Assembly (NCBI GenBank): GCA_937904535.1
Contig: CALELC010000351.1
Span: 1-6,690 of the forward strand
Source: an uncultured Planctomycetaceae bacterium
GTDB taxonomy: Bacteria > Planctomycetota > Planctomycetia > Pirellulales > Pirellulaceae
Reading direction: 5' to 3'
Length of the DNA stretch: 6,690 nt
Under the pieces are notes generated by a model. That model made no database searches, was not told where the DNA came from, and was given only the letters and a program-made list of their open reading frames with translations. Shown in pieces: positions 1-6,086 of this stretch. Position 1 is the stretch's first letter. Each line of letters begins with the position of its first letter. The translations under genes and the position numbers were made by a program.

Positions 1-1
1 C

Positions 2-334
2 AAGAACGCCGCCGTGCTGGCGCGCGCCTGGCGGACGCTCGAGCGACGCGAGCACCAAGATCGCTCGACGCCGCTGTACTCGATCTTACGCTGGTCCTCG
101 GCGTACCCGCGTGAGACCCCGAAAATGCTCGCGATCCGGATCAATACCGAATCCGACGTGAGCGTTGACGCCGCGACGATCACCCGGCTGCTGCCGCTGG
201 CCCGGCGGCGCTTCGCCCAGATCCTGCTGGGCGAAATCGTGGAAACGCTCGATGAGAAAGATGCCGCAGCGGTCGAGGCGGAACTCGCCGCGATCGGCTT
301 GGCGGACGCGGTCGCCAAGCTCCGTAACGGCTAA
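2..334 (+). CDS. C-terminal fragment of a probable sigma-70-like (ECF-like) planctomycete protein; 5' end outside window
   Basis: The frame is open from the window edge to a TAA at 332-334 and gives 110 residues. About 35 of the 41 codons before the first internal ATG (at 125) end in G or C, so coding very probably begins outside the window rather than at that ATG or at the GTG at 14. The order of features is an AW..L segment, a Y.ILR segment, a proline-rich turn, an 'ARRRFAQILLGEIVETL' helix, then an acidic helix ending in an 'IGL' motif and a short tail. From memory this matches the C-terminal region (region-4-like helix-turn-helix and following tail) of sigma-70-family proteins that are numerous in planctomycetes; no search was possible. 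If right, it would direct RNA polymerase to particular promoters or act in signalling. The catalytic or region-2 part is not visible, so it could be another helical DNA-binding protein. It converges on acnA. Confidence 0.6.
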   Translation, partial: KNAAVLARAWRTLERREHQDRSTPLYSILRWSSAYPRETPKMLAIRINTESDVSVDAATITRLLPLARRRFAQILLGEIVETLDEKDAAAVEAELAAIGLADAVAKLRNG

Positions 335-348
335 CGCACCGGCACCTT

Positions 349-372
349 GGCCCGAGCAAAGTCGCTCGGGCC
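349..372. terminator. Intergenic stem-loop between convergent genes, possible bidirectional terminator
   Basis: A perfect inverted repeat, GGCCCGAGC then loop AAAGTC then GCTCGGGCC, makes a 9-bp G+C-rich stem with a 6-nt loop. It lies 14 nt after the stop of the left-hand gene and 19 nt after the stop of acnA, so it is placed to end transcripts from both sides. Neither strand has a T-run beside it, so it is not a canonical intrinsic terminator. It may instead block 3' exonucleases or mark a Rho-dependent end. The structure is seen directly; the role is inferred from position. Confidence 0.5.
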
Positions 373-391
373 CGTGGATCGGCCAGCCCGC

Positions 392-3091
392 TTAGAGCAT
401 GTTGCGGAGCACGGTCGGCAGAATCCCGCCATTGCGGAAATACTGCATTTCGACCGGCGTATCGATCCGCACCAAGCACGGCACCTGGCGTTTTTCACCC
501 GAAGCGTCGGTGAACGTGACCTGGATCGTGCTCCGCGGCTGCAGCGAGTCGTCGAGCCCTTCGATGTCGATCACCTCGGCACCGCTGATTCCCAGCGACT
601 GCCAAGTTGCCCCATCGACGAACTGCAACGGCAGCACACCCATGCCGACCAAGTTGCTGCGGTGAATCCGCTCGTAGCTGGCGGCGATCACGGCCTTAAC
701 GCCCAGCAGCATCGTGCCCTTGGCGGCCCAGTCGCGGCTGCTGCCGGTGCCGTACTCGTGCCCGGCGATCACCACCAACGGCACCTCTTCAGCGATGTAC
801 TTCATCGCCGCGTCGTAGATGCTCATCACCTCGCCATCGGGCAAATGCCGCGTCCAACCACCTTCGGTGCCAGGGGCCATCTGGTTGCGGATACGGATGT
901 TGGCGAACGTGCCGCGAACCATCACGCGGTCGTTGCCGCGGCGGCTGCCGTAGCTGTTGAATTGGCGGCGTTCGACACCCGCCGCTTGCAAGAAGCGGCC
1001 TGCAGGGCTGTCGGCGCTGATCGCACCGGCTGGCGAGATGTGGTCGGTCGTGACCGAGTCGCCGAGCAACGCCAACACGCGCGCCCCTCGAATCGACGTG
1101 ATCGATGGCTGCTGGTCTCCGCCGAGCGAATCGAGGAACGGCGGGTGCTGAATGTAAGTGCTCGATTCGTCCCACTGGTAGATCGCTCCACCGGTGATCG
1201 GCATCGAGTTCCACAGTTCATCGCCTTTGACAGCCTCGCTGTACTGGTTGATGAACATCTGCGGATCGATCGCATCGGCCAGCACCTGTTGGATCTCTTC
1301 GGGGCTCGGCCAGATGTCCTTGAGGTACACCGCTTCGCCGGCCGGATCGGTTCCGATCGGCTCGTTGACCAAATCGATATCGGTCGTCCCGGCCAAGGCG
1401 TAGGCGACCACCAGCGGCGGGCTAGCCAGGTAGTTAGCCCGGGTCATCGGGTTGACGCGACCTTCGAAGTTGCGGTTGCCGCTGAGCACGGCCGACGCCA
1501 CCAAATCGCCTTCGCTGATCGCAGCTGACACCGGCTCGGGTAGCGGACCACTGTTGCCGATGCAAGTGGTGCAGCCATAACCAACGGTGTAGAACCCGAG
1601 TTGTCCGAGCGGTTCGGTCAGTCCGGCGCGATCGAGGTAATCGGTCACGACGCGCGAGCCAGGCGCCAGGCTGGTTTTGACATACGCCGGAACCTTGAGC
1701 CCACGCTCCACCGCCTTCTTGGCCAACAACCCGGCACCGACCATCACCGACGGATTGCTGGTGTTGGTGCAACTGGTGATCGCCGCGATCACCACGGCGC
1801 CGTGGCCGATTTCGATCCCTTCGCCGTTCTGTTTGACTTCGCCGGTCGATCCGAGCGCATCGGCCGCCAGCCCAAACCCGGCCTTGCCGACCGGCGCGGT
1901 GAGGGCGGTGCGGAATGACGATTGCATCTCGCGCAGCGGCACGCGGTCCTGCGGCCGTTTTGGTCCAGCCAAGCTCGGTTCGATCGTGCTCAGGTCGAGC
2001 GACAACCGCTTGGTGTACTGGATGTCGGCCCCTTCGGTGCGGAACAACCCTTGTTCTTTGCAGTAGCGTTCGACCAGCGCGATCTGCTCGCTGCTGCGGC
2101 CGGTCGCCCGCAGATACTTGAGCGTCAGGTCGTCGACGGGGAAGAAGCCCATCGTCGCCCCGTACTCAGGAGCCATGTTGGCGATCGTCGAGCGGTTCTC
2201 CACGCTCATGCTGTTCATGCCGTCGCCGAAGAACTCGACGAACTTGTTGACCACCCCTTCCTGACGCAGCACCTCGGTGACCCGCAACACCATGTCGGTG
2301 GCGGTCGCCCCGGCGGGCAAGCGTCCGGTCAACTCAAAACCGATCACCTCGGGCATCAGCATGTACAGCGGCTGGCCGAGCATGTTCGCCTCGGCTTCGA
2401 TCCCGCCGACGCCCCAGCCGAGCACGCCGAGGCCGTTGATCATCGTGGTATGGCTGTCGGTACCGACGAGTGAGTCGGGCATCGCGACCAGTTGGCCATC
2501 GACATCGCGGAGCGAAACGACGGTCGCCAGGTACTCGAGGTTCACCTGGTGAACGATGCCGACGTTGGGCGGCACCACGCGGAAGTTCGAGAGCGCCTGC
2601 TGGCCCCAGCGGAGGAACTCATAGCGTTCGCGGTTCCGCTCGTACTCGACTTCGACGTTGCGGCTGAGCGCATCGCTAGAACCAAAGAAGTCGACCTGGA
2701 CCGAGTGGTCGACCACCAGATCGACGGGAATCAGTGGATTGATTTTGGCAGGGTCACCGCCGAGCCGTTGCATCGCCGCGCGCATCGCCGCCAAGTCGAC
2801 CACGGCGGGCACACCGGTGAAGTCCTGCAGCACCACGCGTGAGGGCTTGAAGGGAATTTCCTGCGCCGCCGGTTCGGCCGCCGACCAGGCCGCCAAGTTC
2901 CGCACGTCCTGCTCGGTCACCGCAAAATTATCGCAATTCCGCAGCACCGACTCGAGCAACACCCGGATCGAATACGGGAGCCGGCTGACAGCGCCCAAGC
3001 CAGCGTCCTCTAAGCGGCTGAGCCGATAGATCGCCGCCCGACCATTGCCGGTATCAAAAGTGTCCCGCGCTCCGAAAAGATCAACACTCAC
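392..3091 (-). CDS. acnA: Aconitate hydratase A (AcnA/IRP1-type aconitase)
   Basis: Interconverts citrate and isocitrate through cis-aconitate in the cytoplasmic TCA cycle, using a [4Fe-4S] cluster. With the GTG start at 3091 the protein has 899 residues, normal for the AcnA/IRP1 family. Visible motifs (this numbering) are DHSVQVD at 128-134, the DSHTT motif at 212-216, NMAPEYGAT at 305-313, the cluster cysteines C441 (SCTNT), C507 and C510 (GCTTC), the NRNFEGR arginines R540 and R545, and the swivel-domain GTGSSRDW at 781-788. The cysteine spacing (66 and 69) equals that of IRP1 (C437, C503, C506). The start at 3091 is preferred over an in-frame GTG at 3139: the 16 extra codons include AGA and TTA and have few G/C third positions, and homologues typically begin near 'FGARDTF'. 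The ribosome site is weak (AGAAG about 10 nt upstream). The gene follows mdh after a terminator. Some family members bind RNA when the cluster is lost; that is unknown here. Confidence 0.98.
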   Translation of the reverse strand: MSVDLFGARDTFDTGNGRAAIYRLSRLEDAGLGAVSRLPYSIRVLLESVLRNCDNFAVTEQDVRNLAAWSAAEPAAQEIPFKPSRVVLQDFTGVPAVVDLAAMRAAMQRLGGDPAKINPLIPVDLVVDHSVQVDFFGSSDALSRNVEVEYERNRERYEFLRWGQQALSNFRVVPPNVGIVHQVNLEYLATVVSLRDVDGQLVAMPDSLVGTDSHTTMINGLGVLGWGVGGIEAEANMLGQPLYMLMPEVIGFELTGRLPAGATATDMVLRVTEVLRQEGVVNKFVEFFGDGMNSMSVENRSTIANMAPEYGATMGFFPVDDLTLKYLRATGRSSEQIALVERYCKEQGLFRTEGADIQYTKRLSLDLSTIEPSLAGPKRPQDRVPLREMQSSFRTALTAPVGKAGFGLAADALGSTGEVKQNGEGIEIGHGAVVIAAITSCTNTSNPSVMVGAGLLAKKAVERGLKVPAYVKTSLAPGSRVVTDYLDRAGLTEPLGQLGFYTVGYGCTTCIGNSGPLPEPVSAAISEGDLVASAVLSGNRNFEGRVNPMTRANYLASPPLVVAYALAGTTDIDLVNEPIGTDPAGEAVYLKDIWPSPEEIQQVLADAIDPQMFINQYSEAVKGDELWNSMPITGGAIYQWDESSTYIQHPPFLDSLGGDQQPSITSIRGARVLALLGDSVTTDHISPAGAISADSPAGRFLQAAGVERRQFNSYGSRRGNDRVMVRGTFANIRIRNQMAPGTEGGWTRHLPDGEVMSIYDAAMKYIAEEVPLVVIAGHEYGTGSSRDWAAKGTMLLGVKAVIAASYERIHRSNLVGMGVLPLQFVDGATWQSLGISGAEVIDIEGLDDSLQPRSTIQVTFTDASGEKRQVPCLVRIDTPVEMQYFRNGGILPTVLRNML

Positions 3092-3119
3092 GATTCTTAA
3101 TCTTCTGGTGAAAATGGTC

Positions 3120-3151
3120 AAAAAAAGAGAAGCCGCCACCGGCGAACCGGT
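3120..3151 (-). promoter_or_regulatory. Possible leader attenuator of acnA: alternative stems followed by a T-tract
   Basis: Read on the minus strand, ACCGG-TTCG-CCGGT (3151-3138) can form a 5-bp stem. The overlapping GCCG-GTGG-CGGC (3143-3132) can form a 4-bp G+C stem, followed at once by a pyrimidine tract ending in seven T (3131-3120). The two stems share bases and cannot form together, as in terminator/antiterminator pairs. Both stems are short, so this is only a suggestion. The tract ends 29 nt before the acnA start. Confidence 0.25.
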
Positions 3152-3181
3152 CGCCCTCCCATCGCTCCGCGCGGAACGGTC

Positions 3182-3229
3182 TCGGTCCGGTATGCTATCG
3201 GTCCGGTACTCTATCGGCCCGCGGTCTAA
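3182..3229. repeat. Direct repeats of 16-nt period upstream of acnA, candidate operator
   Basis: The 11-mer TCGGTCCGGTA occurs exactly twice, at 3182-3192 and 3198-3208. The full 16-nt units at 3182-3197 and 3198-3213 agree at 14 of 16 positions. A third, worn copy starts at 3214 (TCGGCCCGCGG). The array lies about 90-140 nt upstream of the acnA start, in the region expected to hold its promoter. A regulator-binding array is possible, but so is a chance short tandem duplication. The repeat is directly visible; the function is inferred. Confidence 0.45.
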
Positions 3230-3252
3230 CGAGAGTTTAACCGCCCGCAGGC

Positions 3253-3277
3253 ACGCTGTCTGCTATGCTGGCAGCGT
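3253..3277 (+). other. Imperfect stem-loop with an extended -10-like loop
   Basis: ACGCTGTC (3253-3260) pairs with GGCAGCGT (3270-3277) with a single G-U pair on the plus strand, giving an 8-bp stem and a 9-nt loop. On the minus strand that pair becomes an A-C mismatch, so the stem favours a plus-strand RNA. The loop, TGCTATGCT, fits the extended -10 pattern TGnTATnnT. No matching -35 box or gene follows on the plus strand, so any transcript would be a short non-coding RNA or antisense to mdh. Confidence 0.25.
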
Positions 3278-3340
3278 CCTCAACCGCATCTTCGTGCGCC
3301 CCGGTGCAGTCCGAAAAATCGGTCGTCCACTCAAGTTCGG

Positions 3341-3374
3341 CAAACAAACACGGCCGAAGATCTCTTCGGCCGTG
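3341..3374 (-). terminator. Intrinsic terminator of mdh
   Basis: CACGGCCGAAG (3349-3359) pairs perfectly with CTTCGGCCGTG (3364-3374), an 11-bp G+C-rich stem with a 4-nt loop. On the minus strand the stem is followed immediately by TTTGTTTG, a T-rich tail, which makes an orthodox Rho-independent terminator for mdh. It lies 88 nt beyond the mdh stop. It implies that acnA, though next in line, is mainly transcribed from its own promoter. Confidence 0.8.
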
Positions 3375-3413
3375 GTAACGTCGGTTGCAGGATCGATTCG
3401 AAGCCCGCGGAGG

Positions 3414-3438
3414 GGGCAGCCGCCGCGAGCCGCTGCCC
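3414..3438 (-). other. Stem-loop in the mdh 3' untranslated region
   Basis: GGGCAGC (3414-3420) and GCTGCCC (3432-3438) form a perfect 7-bp stem around an 11-nt G+C-rich loop, between the mdh stop and its terminator. There is no T-run. It may stabilise the message end or be incidental in such G+C-rich sequence. Confidence 0.35.
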
Positions 3439-3462
3439 AGGTCCGCCGACGCGAGTCGTGGC

Positions 3463-4410
3463 TTAGCCGGCCAGCAACGAGTTCATCGTAGCGACGAGCG
3501 ACTTGACCGCGTTGACGCTGTGGTCAAATGCCGCTCGCTCGCTGTCGGTCAGTTGCAGCTCGACGATCCGCTCGACGCCGTTGCTGCCGAGTACCACAGG
3601 GACACCCACGTAGTAGCCGCCGACGCCGTATTCCTGATCGCAGTAGGCCGCAACCGGAATCAGCCGCTTCTTGTCGCGAACGACCGCTTCGACCATCTGC
3701 GCACAAGCGGCCGCCGGAGCGTAGTAAGCGCTGCCGGTCTTGAGCAGCGACACGATTTCGGCGCCGCCGTTGCGGGTCCGCGTGACGATTTCTTCCAGCC
3801 GCTCGGGGCTGATCAGGCTGGTTACGGGAATCCCGCCGACGCTCGTGCAGCTGGGCATCGGGACCATCGTGTCGCCGTGGCCACCCATCAACAGGGCGCT
3901 GACGTCTTCGACGCTGACGCCGAGTTCCATCGCCAGGAACGTGCGGTAGCGGGCGGTATCGAGCACGCCGGCCTGGCCGATCACGCGCGACGGTTCAAAG
4001 CCGGTGACCTTCCACATCTGCTGAACCATCGCATCCAGCGGATTGCTGACGACGATCACAACCGCTTGCGGGCTGGTCGCCTTGATCTGCTCGGCCACGC
4101 TGGTGACGATCCGAGCGTTGGTGCTGAGCAAATCGTCACGGCTCATACCGGGCTTGCGCGGGATGCCGGCGGTGACCACGATCACGTCGCTGTTGGCGGT
4201 ATCGGCGTAATCATTGGTGCCGATGACGTTGGAATCGAAGCCGACGATCGGCGAAGCCTGCATCAGGTCGAGCGCCTTGCCGCGGGGCATGTCTTCGGTC
4301 TGAGGAATGTCCAGCAGCACGATGTCGCCCAGTTCCGCCGCCGCGCACCAGTGAGCACACGTGGCGCCGACGTTGCCTGCACCGATGATCGAGATTTTTG
4401 CGCGTCGCAT
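3463..4410 (-). CDS. mdh: Malate dehydrogenase, LDH-like (NAD-dependent)
   Basis: Oxidises malate to oxaloacetate with NAD in the cytoplasmic TCA cycle. The 315 residues are the normal length for the LDH-like bacterial malate dehydrogenases. The N-terminal Rossmann fold shows GAGNVG at 10-15 and an acidic D34 in LLDI, which favours NAD over NADP. The substrate loop is GIPRKPGMSR (82-91) with R85 and R91. Arginine in place of the glutamine of lactate dehydrogenases at R85 marks malate as substrate. VSNPLD (121-126) supplies N123, D151 and R154 lie in GVLDTAR, and the catalytic histidine is H178 in GGHGD. All key residues are present. The ATG start at 4410 has AGGA 9 nt upstream (4420-4423) and begins right at the Rossmann strand as in homologues. 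A strong terminator follows. The upstream membrane-protein gene ends 122 nt away on the same strand. Confidence 0.97.
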   Translation of the reverse strand: MRRAKISIIGAGNVGATCAHWCAAAELGDIVLLDIPQTEDMPRGKALDLMQASPIVGFDSNVIGTNDYADTANSDVIVVTAGIPRKPGMSRDDLLSTNARIVTSVAEQIKATSPQAVVIVVSNPLDAMVQQMWKVTGFEPSRVIGQAGVLDTARYRTFLAMELGVSVEDVSALLMGGHGDTMVPMPSCTSVGGIPVTSLISPERLEEIVTRTRNGGAEIVSLLKTGSAYYAPAAACAQMVEAVVRDKKRLIPVAAYCDQEYGVGGYYVGVPVVLGSNGVERIVELQLTDSERAAFDHSVNAVKSLVATMNSLLAG

Positions 4411-4532
4411 GATGGATGATCCTATTTGTCTGTTGAAGTTGGAGCCGGGAGGGGTGACAGAGCCGATATCCTGAGGCCCAATGGCCAGCGGTCAAGAGGA
4501 GGCAGCGGCACAGATTCGGCCCCAGGGCATTT
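4411..4532 (-). other. Gap between the membrane-protein gene and mdh
   Basis: These 122 nt contain no gene. They hold the mdh ribosome site (AGGA at 4420-4423), the weak promoter candidate at 4465-4495, and a 4-bp GGCC/GGCC hairpin (4476-4487) too small to act as a terminator. Read-through from the upstream gene into mdh therefore remains possible. Confidence 0.5.
4465..4495 (-). promoter_or_regulatory. Weak candidate promoter for mdh
   Basis: On the minus strand TTGACC (4495-4490) is a good -35 box. It is followed 18-19 nt later by GGATATC (4471-4465), a poor -10 box. A start near 4458 would give a leader of about 48 nt ahead of mdh. The -35 resemblance is real, but the -10 is weak and the spacing long. 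Confidence 0.25.
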
Positions 4533-6086
4533 TCAGTGGCTTCCCCGCTCTGGCGGACGCGGGCTGTCGTCGCCGTCGGCGGGCCGCTGCGGCTCACCGG
4601 CCCAGCCAAGCGTATCCGCCTGAGCCAGCCGGCGCTGGCGTGCCGCAGCGTCCTGCCGGCTGGTGAGATAGATCCAAATCCCCAGCGCCAACAGCAGCAC
4701 CAACGCTGACACTGCAACGCCCTGACCCATTCGGCTGACGCCTAGCCGGTCTCCGGCCGGTGGCTCGATGTCCGAGATTCGGGTCGCCATCAGCAGCGGC
4801 CCGAACTGTTTGCCGCCGCCGTGCTGGTTCATGTAGTCGCTGTCGTAGCTCCACAACCGGTAAAAAAAGCCTTCGATGCGCAATTGCCGAGAAATCAGCG
4901 AGACGTTGCTCTGGTGGCCAGCAGCTTGTGCTCCACCGGCGGCAAGCTGGCGGAGAAAATCCGGCAGCGTGAGCATCACGATCGACACCGGGTAACGATT
5001 GTGAAAGGTAGCCGGTTCCGCGCCGGCAGCTTGCGATTCGATTTGGATCACGACGTTGCCCAAGTCACCCTGCGCATCGAGTTGCCAGTAATGATCGGCA
5101 CCGACCGCAGCACGAGTCGCCGCGTCGGTGATCGCGATCCGGGTCAGCCGCACCGACTGGCAATCCAGACTCACATAGCGGCCGATCGATTCCTCCGCAC
5201 GTCGCAGCAAAACGGCAGCATCGGCTGCCAGTGGTGTAGGAGTCGGCTGCGTGGCCAGCATCCCGGCGGCCCGCAACATCCCATAAAAAGCTCGTTGGTC
5301 GGCCGCCACCAGTGGTTCGCGGTGCAGCGTGCGGACTTGCTCCAGCAGCGAGACGTCAAACCCCTGACTGGCCAACAACGCCCAGTCGCGCGTCAGCGAG
5401 GGGACGCCCGCGGGCGAATCCGCCGCGGGAAACCAACTCATCGCCGGCGCAGCAAGCACGCGCGGACGGCCCTGCTCGTCGGCGTGAACGACAACACCGG
5501 TTGCCGCCGTCGGCTGCGCGAGCCGTTGCGACTGGGCCCATTCCACCAACCATGGCGTGGGGACCGAGGCCGTCAGCACATCGATCGTCGGTCCCGCGAC
5601 CTCAGCCGCCGGATTGTCGCCTGAAGGTGTGTAGCTCGTCTGCACCTCCACCCGGTAAATGCGTTTCAGTTCCACCACCTCGGACAACTCGGAGGGCAAG
5701 GTGGCTGTCGCCACGGCGACGGCGGTTCCGCGAATCGCCACGGCATCGCCCACCGACACTTGCAGATCGGGAGCGTCCTGCGGTGCCGGTCCGGCGGGCG
5801 GCGGAGCCAAACTCGTCCGCCCCAGCCGGTTGACTTGGAACAGCAGCTTGGCGGTTTCGCTGAGCCGCGCTGGGTCCGCCGGCGTCTGCAACCAACCGCT
5901 GACCGCTGCGATCCGTTCAGTATCGAACCCACTTAATCGGTCGACCACCGATAGCCGCGAAGCATTCTGTGCGGTCGCCGAGGCGATTAAGCACAGCCAC
6001 AAGCCCAGCCCACCCATCATCCGGCCCATCGACGGGAGTCTGAGCAACCAGCGACAAATCGGCCTCGCCGAGCGGTGTGCCATCAT
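4533..6086 (-). CDS. Membrane-anchored secreted protein of unknown function, with signal peptide and C-terminal membrane helix
   Basis: I do not recognise a named family. With ATG at 6086 the product has 517 residues. Residues 1-39 look like a signal peptide with a long basic start, a hydrophobic core near 25-35 and an ATA cleavage site. Residues about 455-474 (GVAVSALVLLLALGIWIYL) are a membrane helix, followed by a basic, then proline- and acid-rich tail of about 43 residues. So most of the chain should sit outside the cytoplasm. The exterior holds two regions with a similar pattern. About 108-220 has GDAVAIRGTA, YRVEV and a later APAMSW. About 300-440 has YWQL, then GFFYRLWSYDS and GGGKQFGP. 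The second resembles the domain of the adjacent gene. A linker at 234-270 (DWALL..GFDVSLLEQVR...FYGML) joins them. The start is fixed by a GGGAG ribosome site 7 nt upstream and by an ATGA overlap with the preceding gene, implying coupled translation. No catalytic motif was seen. Confidence 0.85.
   Translation of the reverse strand: MMAHRSARPICRWLLRLPSMGRMMGGLGLWLCLIASATAQNASRLSVVDRLSGFDTERIAAVSGWLQTPADPARLSETAKLLFQVNRLGRTSLAPPPAGPAPQDAPDLQVSVGDAVAIRGTAVAVATATLPSELSEVVELKRIYRVEVQTSYTPSGDNPAAEVAGPTIDVLTASVPTPWLVEWAQSQRLAQPTAATGVVVHADEQGRPRVLAAPAMSWFPAADSPAGVPSLTRDWALLASQGFDVSLLEQVRTLHREPLVAADQRAFYGMLRAAGMLATQPTPTPLAADAAVLLRRAEESIGRYVSLDCQSVRLTRIAITDAATRAAVGADHYWQLDAQGDLGNVVIQIESQAAGAEPATFHNRYPVSIVMLTLPDFLRQLAAGGAQAAGHQSNVSLISRQLRIEGFFYRLWSYDSDYMNQHGGGKQFGPLLMATRISDIEPPAGDRLGVSRMGQGVAVSALVLLLALGIWIYLTSRQDAAARQRRLAQADTLGWAGEPQRPADGDDSPRPPERGSH

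Larger units (their letters stand above)
3092..3462. other. mdh-acnA intergenic region / acnA leader
   Basis: This 371-nt stretch has no convincing coding frame. From the acnA side it holds a purine tract with A7 (3120-3132), overlapping small inverted repeats (3132-3154), a GGGAGGG-type sequence on the minus strand (3154-3160), direct repeats of 16-nt period (3182-3229), an imperfect stem-loop (3253-3277), the mdh terminator (3341-3374) and a further hairpin in the mdh 3' untranslated part (3414-3438). The acnA promoter must lie here if the terminator works, but no pair of hexamers with normal spacing stands out on the minus strand. Confidence 0.7.

Noticed and set aside
347..1528. Open frame of 393 codons on the plus strand, opposite acnA
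   Set aside because: It lies wholly antisense to the well-supported aconitase gene (with its intact motifs). Its His/Arg/Asp-rich composition is typical of shadow frames in G+C-rich coding DNA.
3092..3121. TTGACC (3121-3116) with AAGAAT (3097-3092) as an acnA promoter
   Set aside because: Spacing is acceptable, but transcription would start inside the coding region after the chosen GTG, leaving no ribosome site, and the -10 match is poor.
3092..3139. Alternative GTG start of acnA at 3139 (915 residues)
   Set aside because: The added codons include AGA and TTA and have weak G/C third-position preference. The extension covers the T-tract, and the GGGAGGG sequence is 14 nt from that GTG, too far for a normal ribosome site.
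3385..4419. Open frame of 344 codons on the plus strand, opposite mdh
   Set aside because: It is fully antisense to malate dehydrogenase and has shadow-type composition rich in His, Asp and Arg, with no recognisable motif.
4821..5624. Plus-strand frames opposite the 517-residue membrane protein gene
   Set aside because: They are antisense to a gene with a signal peptide, a membrane helix and a ribosome site, and they show no protein-like motifs.
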